A stretch of DNA of 64,000 bases, from positions 93,678 through 157,677 of the forward strand of contig JAFDGC010000001.1 of assembly GCA_019309485.1 (NCBI GenBank), in the 5' to 3' direction. The translations under genes and the position numbers were made by a program. This DNA is from Deltaproteobacteria bacterium. Lineage in GTDB: Bacteria > Desulfobacterota > Desulfobacteria > Desulfobacterales > UBA2156. How positions within the stretch are numbered: the stretch's first letter is position 1; the number at the start of each line of letters is the position of its first letter. Below are positions 9,564 through 16,749 of the stretch, piece by piece. The notes under the pieces are model-generated. The model saw only the letters and a list, made by a program, of their open reading frames with translations. It was not told the origin of the DNA and did no database searches.

Positions 9564-10019
9564 ATGCGACGAAAAGAAAGAGAAATCACGGATCCACAAG
9601 AGATGGAAACGATCATCCGCAAGGCCCGCGTCTGCCGCATCGCCATGGTGGACGGCGACCGGCCGTACATGGTTCCCATGTGCTTCGGGTACGAACCCGG
9701 TGCAATCTACCTGCATTCGGCTGATGCGGGGCACAAGATCGATGTTCTTAAAACAAATCCCAGGGTCTGCGCGGCGTTCGAGGGGGAGCACCTCCTCATT
9801 GAAGGAAAAACCGCGTGCGGTTTCGGGATGCACTATGAAAGCGTGCTGGCCTTCGGACGGGTCCGATTCATCGAGGATCCGGCTTTGAAACGCAAAGCGC
9901 TGGACGTTCTCATGGACCATTACGCCCGAGGATCCTTTGACTATCCGGAGGACGCCCTTGATAAAACGCGCCTTCTCCGGGTGGACATCGAACACATGAC
10001 CGGAAAGCGATCCGGATGA
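9564..10019 (+). CDS. Pyridoxamine 5'-phosphate oxidase-fold flavoprotein (NimA-like)
   Basis: A 151-residue protein of the split-barrel FMN-binding family, closest in pattern to NimA-type 5-nitroimidazole reductases. Visible markers are ITDPQEMETIIRKARVCRIAMV at the N-terminus, the PYMVPMCFGYEPGAIYLHSA barrel strands, the GHKIDVLKTNPRVCAAFEG helix and the YESVLAFGRV strand. ATG 9564 gives the family's usual start. It probably reduces small electrophiles with FMN; no specific substrate can be deduced. It is cotranscribed with the cupin gene. Confidence 0.8.
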   Translation: MRRKEREITDPQEMETIIRKARVCRIAMVDGDRPYMVPMCFGYEPGAIYLHSADAGHKIDVLKTNPRVCAAFEGEHLLIEGKTACGFGMHYESVLAFGRVRFIEDPALKRKALDVLMDHYARGSFDYPEDALDKTRLLRVDIEHMTGKRSG

Positions 10020-10068
10020 GATCCTTTTCATCCCCCGCTTTTCTTCGATGGATGCATTTGGGGTGAAA

Positions 10069-10728
10069 ATGGCCGGCGCCGCGCAACAAAATCGGGCATG
10101 GAAGGGACTCGGAGCAACGGCAAAGCGGCTGTTCATGGGCGCCCGTTCCAGCCACGATTGGGAACACACCCAGCGGGTCTGCCGGCTGTGCCGGCGCATG
10201 GGCCCCGCAGAAGGCGCCGACATGGACGTCCTGCTGGCGGCGGGTTATTTGCACGACATCGGCCGCTGTTTTGAAGACGCCGCCAACGGCGATGTTTGTC
10301 ACGCGGAAAAAGGGGCCCAAATGGCCGGAGAAATCATCGCCCCCCACGGTTTTTCCAAGGACCAGAAAGAAAACATTCTCCACTGCATCCGCGCACACCG
10401 GTTCCGGGGGAAGGCGGCGCCGAAAACCATTGAAGCCAAGGTCCTTTTCGATGCGGATAAACTGGACGCCATCGGGGCCGTGGGCATCGCCCGGGCATAT
10501 CTTTTCGCCGGAGAGATCGGGGCGCGGCTGCACAATCCCTTTGTGAAAATCGAAGCCATGCCGCCTTACTCCGTCAACGATACGGGGTTCCGGGAATACA
10601 AGGTAAAACTGATAAAGATTCGGGATCGGATGCATACCGACACCGGCCGTCGGCTGGCGGAAGACCGACACCGATTCATGGAAGGCTTTTTTCAACGGTT
10701 TTTAGAAGAACATGCAGGAAAGAGGTGA
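10069..10728 (+). CDS. HD-domain phosphohydrolase
   Basis: Metal-dependent HD-superfamily protein of about 219 residues. The motif set is complete: His in SSHDWEHTQRV, the HD pair in LHDIGR, His in CIRAHRFRG and Asp in FDADKLDAIGAVG. This arrangement matches the YedJ/predicted HD phosphohydrolase group, whose substrates are mostly unknown nucleotides or phosphoesters. A GGGGTG stretch precedes ATG 10069; ATG 10048 is an in-frame alternative. The gene ends just before the PurH-like start. Confidence 0.8.
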   Translation: MAGAAQQNRAWKGLGATAKRLFMGARSSHDWEHTQRVCRLCRRMGPAEGADMDVLLAAGYLHDIGRCFEDAANGDVCHAEKGAQMAGEIIAPHGFSKDQKENILHCIRAHRFRGKAAPKTIEAKVLFDADKLDAIGAVGIARAYLFAGEIGARLHNPFVKIEAMPPYSVNDTGFREYKVKLIKIRDRMHTDTGRRLAEDRHRFMEGFFQRFLEEHAGKR

Positions 10729-10732
10729 ACAA

Positions 10733-11416
10733 ATGAGTATCAACGTGGTGGACAAAATCGACGACCGGGTTCCGGTGAACCATGTGCTCATCAGCGTTTC
10801 GGACAAATCGGAACTGGACCTTTTCGTGACGCGCCTGATCGACCTTTGTCCCAAAGTCAGAATCTTTTCAACGGGCGGCACCTACGGCCGGATCAAAGAG
10901 ATCCTCGGACACAAAGCGGATACGGTCCTCCAGCAGGTTTCCGACTATACCGGACAGCCCGAAACCCAGGGAGGACTTGTCAAGACGCTGGATTTCAAGA
11001 TCTACCTGGGGCTTTTGACGGAAACGTATAATGAATTCCACCAAAAAGACCTAAAACGCACGTCGAGTGTCCCCATCGATATGGTGGTCGCCAACCTGTA
11101 TCCTTTTCAGGATACCGTGGCAAAATCCGGGGTAACCATGGAGGCCGCCCGGGGGAACATCGACATCGGGGGGCCGAGCATGATCCGGGCCGCAGCCAAA
11201 AATTTCATCCGGGTCGCCTCCGTGGTGGATCCCGGCGACTATCCGTCCGTTCTGGAGGAACTCGCCGCCCATGGTGGCGCTACCACGTTGCGACTTCGTT
11301 TCCGCCTGGCCCGGAAAGCCTTTGCTCACACGGCGGCCTATGATCGCGCCATCGCCGAATACCTGGCGGGACGCGGTTTCGACGAAGTTTCGTCCTGTTA
11401 CCATATAACCGCATGA
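10733..11416 (+). CDS. Stand-alone IMP cyclohydrolase domain (PurH N-terminal half)
   Basis: A 227-residue protein matching the MGS-like/IMP cyclohydrolase half of bifunctional PurH, which closes FAICAR to IMP in purine synthesis. Key stretches are HVLISVSDKSELDLF, FSTGGTYGRIKEIL, VSDYTGQPETQGGLVKTL, DMVVANLYPF and RGNIDIGGPSMIRAAAKNF. The C-terminal AICAR formyltransferase domain is absent: full PurH is about 510-530 residues. ATG 10733 has AGGAAAGAGGTG in front. The formylation step must be done by another protein encoded elsewhere. Confidence 0.85.
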   Translation: MSINVVDKIDDRVPVNHVLISVSDKSELDLFVTRLIDLCPKVRIFSTGGTYGRIKEILGHKADTVLQQVSDYTGQPETQGGLVKTLDFKIYLGLLTETYNEFHQKDLKRTSSVPIDMVVANLYPFQDTVAKSGVTMEAARGNIDIGGPSMIRAAAKNFIRVASVVDPGDYPSVLEELAAHGGATTLRLRFRLARKAFAHTAAYDRAIAEYLAGRGFDEVSSCYHITA

Positions 11417-11431
11417 GACGCGGAGGAACGG

Positions 11432-11575
11432 ATGCCACATGTGATCGTCAAACGCTACCCGGAAAGATTGGAAGCCCGGAAAATCGAGCTCACCGAGGAG
11501 ATCGTCAAGGACGTCGTCGCCATCGTCGAGTGCGAAGAAAAATCGGTTTCCGTGGTCTTCTTTGATCATTTGTGA
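11432..11575 (+). CDS. Short 4-oxalocrotonate tautomerase-like protein (possibly truncated)
   Basis: Forty-seven residues beginning MPHVIVKRYPERLEARK, with GGAGGAACGG as ribosome site. The catalytic Pro1 exposed after Met removal is present, and the beta-alpha-beta pattern (ELTEEIVKDVVAIVECEE, SVSVVFF) matches the PptA/4-OT family. Relatives usually continue past the SVSI strand to 60-77 residues; here TGA follows FFDHL. The gene may be C-terminally shortened or a natural minimal form. It follows the PurH-like gene by 15 bases. Confidence 0.65.
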   Translation: MPHVIVKRYPERLEARKIELTEEIVKDVVAIVECEEKSVSVVFFDHL

Positions 11576-11629
11576 CGCAACACAGATTTTTGAATCTTAA
11601 CGATATCTTTAAACAAAAGGGAGAAAATC

Positions 11630-12142
11630 ATGAAAGTGCTGGTGACGTACTACACGGATTCAGGGAATACGGAAAAGGTGGCCAAGGCCATTTACGAGGC
11701 TATCGATCAGGCGGAAAAGGAAATCGTTCCTTTGGCGGAAGCGCAAAACAAGGATCTGTCCCGGTACGACCTCATTTTTTATGGATTTCCGGTCAACGCC
11801 AGCAGTGTCCCGGCCAAGGCCCAGTCCTTTTTAAAGGCGTTGCCTCAAGGGGCAAAGCTGGCTCTTTTTTCCACCCACGGGTCCTTCCGCGGCGGGCCTC
11901 TGGCCGTCACCGGCATCTATAATGCCATGTCTCTGGCCAAGCAGGCCATGGCCCTTGGTAGCTTTTGCTGCCAGGGGAAAGTCAAGGAGAGCATCCTGGA
12001 AGCTCTGGAAAAAAAGCCCGAACACAAGCCATGGGTGGAAGAGGCCCGAAGCGCGGTCGACCATCCGGATGTCCACGACCTGGAAGAAGCCAGGGACTTT
12101 ACGAGAAAGATGCTCACAAAAGCCGGATCTTACCTAAGTTGA
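11630..12142 (+). CDS. Flavodoxin-family protein
   Basis: A 170-residue flavodoxin-fold protein. The N-terminus MKVLVTYYTDSGNTEKVAKAI carries the FMN phosphate-binding loop (TDSGNT). A second FMN loop is near DLIFYGFPVNASS, and the LALFSTHGSFRGG strand follows. An AAAGGGAG site lies nine bases upstream. Likely an electron carrier or quinone/flavin reductase component; partner unknown. Its last codons overlap the terminal repeat of the inverted-repeat element that follows, so the natural C-terminus may have been altered by that insertion. Confidence 0.82.
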   Translation: MKVLVTYYTDSGNTEKVAKAIYEAIDQAEKEIVPLAEAQNKDLSRYDLIFYGFPVNASSVPAKAQSFLKALPQGAKLALFSTHGSFRGGPLAVTGIYNAMSLAKQAMALGSFCCQGKVKESILEALEKKPEHKPWVEEARSAVDHPDVHDLEEARDFTRKMLTKAGSYLS

Positions 12143-12341
12143 GCGATTTTCGAGGTTGCCGCAGCTACAAGGAAAATGTCGTTGCGCTATAGTGCACCAT
12201 GCGCAACGGCATTTGACGCCGTAGATGCAGTAAAATCGGAAATTACGAAGGGTTTCAAATTTTTGAAGCTAAAATTGGCAGAATTCCTTAAAAGTATTAC
12301 CAATTGAACGGTTTCAAAAATTTGAAACGCTCAGCTTAGGT
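12132..12341 (+). repeat. About 210-base element with terminal and internal inverted repeats
   Basis: The ends are imperfect inverted repeats: ACCTAAGTTGAGCG at 12132-12145 and CGCTCAGCTTAGGT at 12328-12341 (13 of 14 paired). Inside are a 16-base perfect inverted repeat, GTTTCAAATTTTTGAA at 12252-12267 against 12313-12328, and a GTTGCGC/GCGCAAC hairpin at 12181-12207. No coding sequence is seen. The structure is that of a MITE-like non-autonomous element or a large structured repeat. Its A+T content is higher than the flanks. Mobility is inferred from structure only. Confidence 0.6.
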
Positions 12342-12350
12342 CTTACTAGG

Positions 12351-12514
12351 CCGCATACCCAAGCCGAACCCGTCGTTCATTCTCGAACAGGATCTTGGTC
12401 TTGGTGAGCACCCCGCCGAACTTGGCGAATTCGTTTTTCACTCCCCCGAGGACGCGCCACACTTCACTGGATCGCCTCTCGATGGCCAGGGTCTTGAAGC
12501 CCATCTGCAGGCTG
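12351..12514 (-). repeat. Partial duplicate of the rmuC 3' region with an internal deletion
   Basis: This segment is nearly identical to two pieces around the 3' end of the intact rmuC gene. Positions 12351-12392 match 15003-15044 and 12393-12514 match 15173-15294, so 128 bases of the source are missing at the junction. On the minus strand it still encodes the RmuC stretch LQMGFKTLAIERRSSEVW and then shifts into non-rmuC sequence. It is a dead fragment, not a gene. Confidence 0.85.
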
Positions 12515-13080
12515 AATTTTGGAATGCCCCCGTCATTCGGGGATTTTTTAGGATTCAACCCCCATCTCCATGTGCTGATTTCAGACGGCTGTTTCCACGA
12601 AAGCGGGATGCTCACCGTGGCACCCGGCATCGATCGTAAAATCCTAAAACGCCTGTTCAGACACCGGATGCTCCGGATGCTTCTGAAAAACGGCAAAATC
12701 ACCCGGGACATGATCGCCCTCTTGGATAAATGGCGCCATACCGGGTTCAACGTATACTGCGGCCCAAGGATCCTTCCCCGGAAAAAAACATCCATGGAAA
12801 ACCTGGCCCGGTACATCATCCGGGCGTCGTTTTCCCGGGAGCGGATGACCTGTGTTCCGGAAGCCGGATCGGTGATCTATCACTCCAAAAACGGACAAAC
12901 CACCCGTGTGTTCCACGCCTTGGAATTGCTGGCCGCCATGACCGTCATATCCCGAACAAAGGAGAGCAGATGGTCAGCTACTATGGATACTACAGCAACG
13001 CCTCCCGGGGCCAACGGAAAAAAGCCGGAATCGATGCGATCCTCTTTTGCCTTTTTGAACCGGAAAGAACGGATTTTCAA
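12515..13080 (+). pseudogene. IS91-family transposase remnant
   Basis: One frame (about 12521-12940) encodes FGDFLGFNPHLHVLISDGCF, MIALLDKWRHTGFNVYCGP, and an ENLARYIIRASFS stretch. These belong to the Y2/HUH-type IS91 transposase family, where HLH is the metal-binding motif. Near 12943 the frame shifts; the next frame continues HIPNKGEQMVSYYGYYSN, the family's C-terminal signature with its Tyr pair region. The N-terminal zinc-binding part and the far C-terminus are missing, and the 5' end is fused directly to the rmuC duplicate. Clearly non-functional. Confidence 0.85.
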
Positions 13081-13615
13081 TCAAGGATTACATCGCCGAT
13101 CCGGTTTATCCCCTGGATGCCTATTTCTGAAAAACCCACCGGCGCTGACCCGACAAACCATGCCCGAATCGGCCGGCACCGGGGCCTTTTTCCGATTATT
13201 TTTGTATTGACAGCCGATCTTCCCCTGGGTATCGAACCAACGTACGCCACGATAACTGAACGCTTCCATACCTTGGGGTAAAGATCATGTCGGAACACAA
13301 TGCGCTCTCGCCCTCGACCCGTACCTGAAAGAGCAAGTTCTGGTACTCTTATCATTCATTCGGGGTCGCTTTCGGCACCATCGACACCGCCTCCTGGTAG
13401 CATACCAAACAGAGCATGCTGGCGCAAAAACTGATCCCGGCGCCGGTGGGGTTGGAGAAACTGCTGATGGAACTGCGGATAAAATAACAGTGAAAAGTGA
13501 CAATTCAGAAGGCCAGGAGGATGGAAGGCTGGCCTTGAATATTTTGTTGTAGCCTTCTATCCTTTAGTCTTTCCAGCTTTCCGGCCTTTAGCCCATAACT
13601 TTTAGGAGGAATGTC
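13081..13615 (+). other. Non-coding stretch after the IS91 remnant
   Basis: I see no intact gene here. Short open stretches are broken by stops in all frames; one short run ends DYIADPVYPLDAYF then TGA near 13130, but I could not assign it. It probably holds further decayed insertion-sequence DNA. The last 20 bases carry the AGGAGG ribosome site of the DUF2148 gene. Confidence 0.5.
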
Positions 13616-14134
13616 ATGGACGGAATCGATCTGGTTGCTCAGCTGATGGCCATATCGGCCACCACAGCCCCCAAGAGCAAGGGGGAAAACTTCGTGAAAA
13701 CCCGGGTGCTCGCCGGCCCGGTCCTAAAGGAGCTGGCCGATGAAATGGTGGCCTTCGGCCAGCGCACCGGCAAAAAGGATTTCGACCGCGACGCCAAGAA
13801 CGTGGCCGACTCCGAGGCCGTGGTGCTGGTGGGCATTGACCGCGCCAAGGTGCTGGGGTTAAACTGCGGGGCCTGCGGGTTTGCCGACTGCAAAAGCCTC
13901 CAGGAGCACGGGCGGAACGAGGGTGAATTTATCGGCCCAGCCTGTGCCTTTCGCCTGCTGGACATGGGCATCGCCCTGGGCTCTGCCGTGAAAACCGCCA
14001 GCATGCTCAACGTGGACAACCGCATCATGTACCGCGTGGGCGTGGCGGCCCGGCAGATGAAGCTGGTGGACTGGGATTTTGTTATGGGTATTCCGCTTTC
14101 GGTGAGCGGAAAAAGCATTTATTTCGATCGTTGA
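13616..14134 (+). CDS. DUF2148 ferredoxin-like domain protein
   Basis: A 172-residue protein of the DUF2148 family, common in anaerobes. It has four conserved cysteines: C84, C87, C92 (NCGACGFADC) and C110 (GPACAFR), a pattern expected to bind an Fe-S cluster. It starts at ATG 13616 with AGGAGGAATGTC in front. No partner is known, and both neighbours are decayed genes, so this is an intact island inside a degraded region. Confidence 0.85.
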   Translation: MDGIDLVAQLMAISATTAPKSKGENFVKTRVLAGPVLKELADEMVAFGQRTGKKDFDRDAKNVADSEAVVLVGIDRAKVLGLNCGACGFADCKSLQEHGRNEGEFIGPACAFRLLDMGIALGSAVKTASMLNVDNRIMYRVGVAARQMKLVDWDFVMGIPLSVSGKSIYFDR

Positions 14135-14154
14135 AAGAAAAATGATACCATACA

Positions 14155-14357
14155 ATGCCCCGCTGCAGCCAAACCATATCACCGGGCGAAGAACACCATC
14201 ACCTCGGCCAGGTGCTGTGCGAGGACTGTTACATGGACGCGCTGTCACCGGCAAAAACCTGTGATACCTGGGCGGTGCACAACGCCAAAACCATGGTGGA
14301 AGAGCAGGGCGGCCGGGTGCAGTTCAACGAAACTCAGCAGCGTATCCTGGATGTGCT
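14155..14357 (+). pseudogene. 5' fragment of a small Cys-rich protein gene
   Basis: About 67 residues are readable: SPGEEHHHLGQVLCEDCYMD, then ALSPAKTCDTWAVHNAK, then FNETQQRILDVLK. This looks like a conserved zinc-ribbon-type protein of anaerobes whose N-terminus normally carries a CxxC pair; only one Cys (C4) remains there. After about 14345 the DNA becomes the reverse complement of a DUF438 gene, so the 3' end has been replaced. The family identity is a tentative reading from pattern. Confidence 0.55.
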
Positions 14358-14955
14358 CAAGGGTCATGCGGCCGGTGTCCAAGATCAGGGCGCCGGCCAC
14401 CTCCTCGACCACATCCTCGGGTGCGGCGGGCTCCGGCGGCGCCTCGGCGATGATCTTCTCGGGCCAGCCTTCATCCGGCACCACCCAGGAAAAAACGATG
14501 TCGGCCTTGCCCCGCTTGACTTTGACCCATTCCTCATCGGAGAGCATGTCCAGGCTGGCGGTAAACAGGATGTGTTCTTCCTTGTAAATCATGTCGCGAA
14601 TTGTCTGGATAGCTTCCTGGCAGGCCGGCCACCGTTTTTTCGGGGTCACCGGCGGCAAAGGCTTCCCGGGCCTGCTTGAGGCTGGCGCGGATATCATCGT
14701 GAATGGACCACATCACCTGGGAGGGGCCGGTGAAGTGGTGGGCTTTCAGCATAGGAAACAGCTGTTTTCCCTGCTGATGTAATGCGGGTCGATCTCCGGC
14801 AGGCGCTGGATCAGGTTGCCCGGGGCCTCGCGGTGGGCTTCGAAAGCTTCCTTTGCCGGGGGGTGACCCAGTCGCCCGATGAGCATGCTGATCTCCCTCA
14901 TGATTTTTTCCGAAGCCCGGTTTTCCTTCATGAATGTGAAACCCTTCGGGATATT
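14345..14955 (-). pseudogene. Frameshifted DUF438 / hemerythrin-like domain gene fragment
   Basis: Three consecutive minus-strand frames carry pieces of one DUF438-type protein. The first is FMKENRASEKIMREISMLI with a DPHYISREN His region, the second is HHFTGPSQVMWSIHDDIRA, and the third is IRDMIYKEEHILFTASLDML followed by LSDEEWVKVKRG and LDTGRMTLEHI. Two frameshifts separate them. The PAS-like C-terminal part expected after TLEHI is absent and the sequence runs into the opposing Cys-protein fragment. Hemerythrin-like His/Glu positions are visible but the gene cannot make a full product. Confidence 0.75.
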
Positions 14956-15065
14956 CGAGTTTCGGATCTTTCGATCGCCCCGAAAACGATGCTCTTGCTG
15001 GACCGCACACCCAAGTCGAACCCGTCGTTCATTCTCGAACAGGAAAAACAGGGCCGGCAAATCCA

Positions 15066-16364
15066 TCAGGCCTCCGGAGGCGGGAGTTCCTGGACGTCCT
15101 TGAGCTGCCGTTCGATGGCCCGGGTCCGCACTTCGGCCTGATCGATGGTGTTGGCCGCCTCCTGAAGTTTTTTCTTGGTCTTGGTGAGCACTTCGCCGAA
15201 TTTTGCGAATTCGTTTTTCACTCCCCCGAGGATGCGCCACACTTCACTGGAGCGCCTCTCGATGGCCAGGGTCTTGAAGCCCATCTGCAGGCTGTTCAAG
15301 AGGGCGGAAAGGGTGGTGGGGCCACAGACCACGATCCGATATTCCCGCTGGAGGGTATCGCAGAGTCCCGGCAGACGCAAAACTTCGGCGTATAATCCTT
15401 CCACGGGTAAAAACAGGATCCCGAAATCGGTGGTGTTGGGCGGATCGATGTATTTTTCCCGGATCCAGCGGGCTTCCTGCTTGATCCGGGATTCCAGCCG
15501 TTTCAGGTGGGTATCCATCGCCGCTTTGTCGGCCTGTTCCTGGGCTTCCACGAGCCGCTGGTAATCCTCCTGGGGAAACTTGGAGTCGATGGGGAGATAA
15601 ACCACCGATTCCTGATCCGGGTCCCTTCCCGGCAGCTTGATTGCGAACTCCACCCGTTCGTTACTCTCCTTCCGGGTGGCAACATTCACGTCGTACTGTT
15701 CCGGCGTGAGGATCTGCTCCAGGATATTGGCCAGTCGGATTTCCCCCCACATTCCCCTTGTTTTCACGTTGGTGAGGACTTTTTTAAGATCCCCCACGCC
15801 GGCGGCCAGTGTCTGCATCTCCCCCAACCCGCGGTAGACCTGTTCCAGCCGTTCGCTGACCTGCTTGAAGGATTCGCTCAACCGCTTTTCCAGGCTGGTT
15901 TGAAGCTGTTCATCCACGGTTTGGCGCATCTGTTCGAGCTTTTGCCGGTTGTCTTCCTGGAGCGCCCGGATCCGTTCCTCCACCGTTTTTCGCATGGACT
16001 CGAGTTTTTCTTCAGAATGCCGCGTCATCTCGTAGATGAGCCGGCCTAAAGAATCGAGCTGATCCTTTTGCATGCCGGCATTTTCGGTCGTCCGTTGGAG
16101 CAGGGAATCGGTGGCTTCTTTGAGGGAGGCCCGCAATTCATAACGGGTTTCCCGGGATCCCGCAGCGATTTCCTCGCGGTTTTTGGAAATATCCTCCCGG
16201 ACCCAGCGGCGGGTTTCCTCCTGCGCCTCCGCCAGTTCCTGAAACGCATCATGCAACCGGCTGAAATGCCTTTTCAAGCTGCCCAGTAAAAAAGAAAGCA
16301 ACACCACAATGCCGAGCAATAAGACAACGGCAGCAAAGACCAAAAGATCGTTTATCGGAATCAC
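15066..16364 (-). CDS. rmuC: RmuC-family DNA recombination protein
   Basis: A 432-residue protein with an N-terminal membrane segment (LLVFAAVVLLLGIVVLLSFL), a long coiled coil (about residues 30-190), then the RmuC nuclease-like domain (TRGMWGEIRLANILEQ, PIDSKFPQEDY, FGILFLPVEGLYAEV, TTLSALLNSLQMGFKTLAI). GTG 16364 was chosen because AAAAGGAG lies seven bases upstream; an ATG at 16409 would extend it. RmuC limits inversions at short repeats in E. coli. Part of its 3' region is duplicated at 12351-12514. Confidence 0.92.
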   Translation of the reverse strand: MIPINDLLVFAAVVLLLGIVVLLSFLLGSLKRHFSRLHDAFQELAEAQEETRRWVREDISKNREEIAAGSRETRYELRASLKEATDSLLQRTTENAGMQKDQLDSLGRLIYEMTRHSEEKLESMRKTVEERIRALQEDNRQKLEQMRQTVDEQLQTSLEKRLSESFKQVSERLEQVYRGLGEMQTLAAGVGDLKKVLTNVKTRGMWGEIRLANILEQILTPEQYDVNVATRKESNERVEFAIKLPGRDPDQESVVYLPIDSKFPQEDYQRLVEAQEQADKAAMDTHLKRLESRIKQEARWIREKYIDPPNTTDFGILFLPVEGLYAEVLRLPGLCDTLQREYRIVVCGPTTLSALLNSLQMGFKTLAIERRSSEVWRILGGVKNEFAKFGEVLTKTKKKLQEAANTIDQAEVRTRAIERQLKDVQELPPPEA

Positions 16365-16400
16365 CCGGCGGCTCCTTTTGGAGGGTTGAAGAAAGGAGTG

Positions 16401-16440
16401 GCGCCCCACCGCCCTGAAAAGCGGAGCGCCCCGGCAAGGG
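16401..16440 (+). repeat. REP-like palindromic repeat, type A
   Basis: Imperfect palindrome built as GCGCCCC-ACCGCCCTGAAAAGCGG-AGCGCCCC then GGCAAGGG. A close relative stands before truA at 44901-44943. It lies in the 385-base interval between rmuC and the hydroxypyruvate reductase gene, which otherwise holds no recognisable gene. Confidence 0.6.
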
Positions 16441-16470
16441 AAATATCTGTTTCAAGACCGCTTCACCCGA

Positions 16471-16515
16471 TCCCGCCTTGAAAGGCGGGGCTTGCGGGAA
16501 GCATTCCGGTCAAAA
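16471..16515 (+). repeat. REP-like palindromic repeat, type B
   Basis: Contains the hairpin CCCGCCTTGAAAGGCGGG followed by GCTTGCGGGAAGCATTCCGGTCA. A second copy with a few substitutions is at 52671-52720, where it forms the 3' end of waaA. The shared core is CTTGCGGGAAGC then TCCGGTCA. Confidence 0.65.
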
Positions 16516-16749
16516 CAGCTTCAAAACCCCATCTGAGACTTTAAACCCTTTCTTGTAAAATTATGAATACCGGACTTCCACCATTGCTGGATAAACGGAA
16601 GAAGGTCGGTTTGTCAAGATACGTTCCCGTTCGGACCAATGTTATGGATCGCAATTTCGTGTTGCCTTGCATGAAGGCCTTTGGTAGTTTTTGTATTTTT
16701 AAGGTGCTTGAAAAACGCATTGCCAAACCGCTGCATAGGGTATCCTGGC

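Noticed and set aside
13285..13503. 72-codon minus-strand frame after the IS91 remnant
   Set aside because: No family resemblance, no ribosome site and biased composition.
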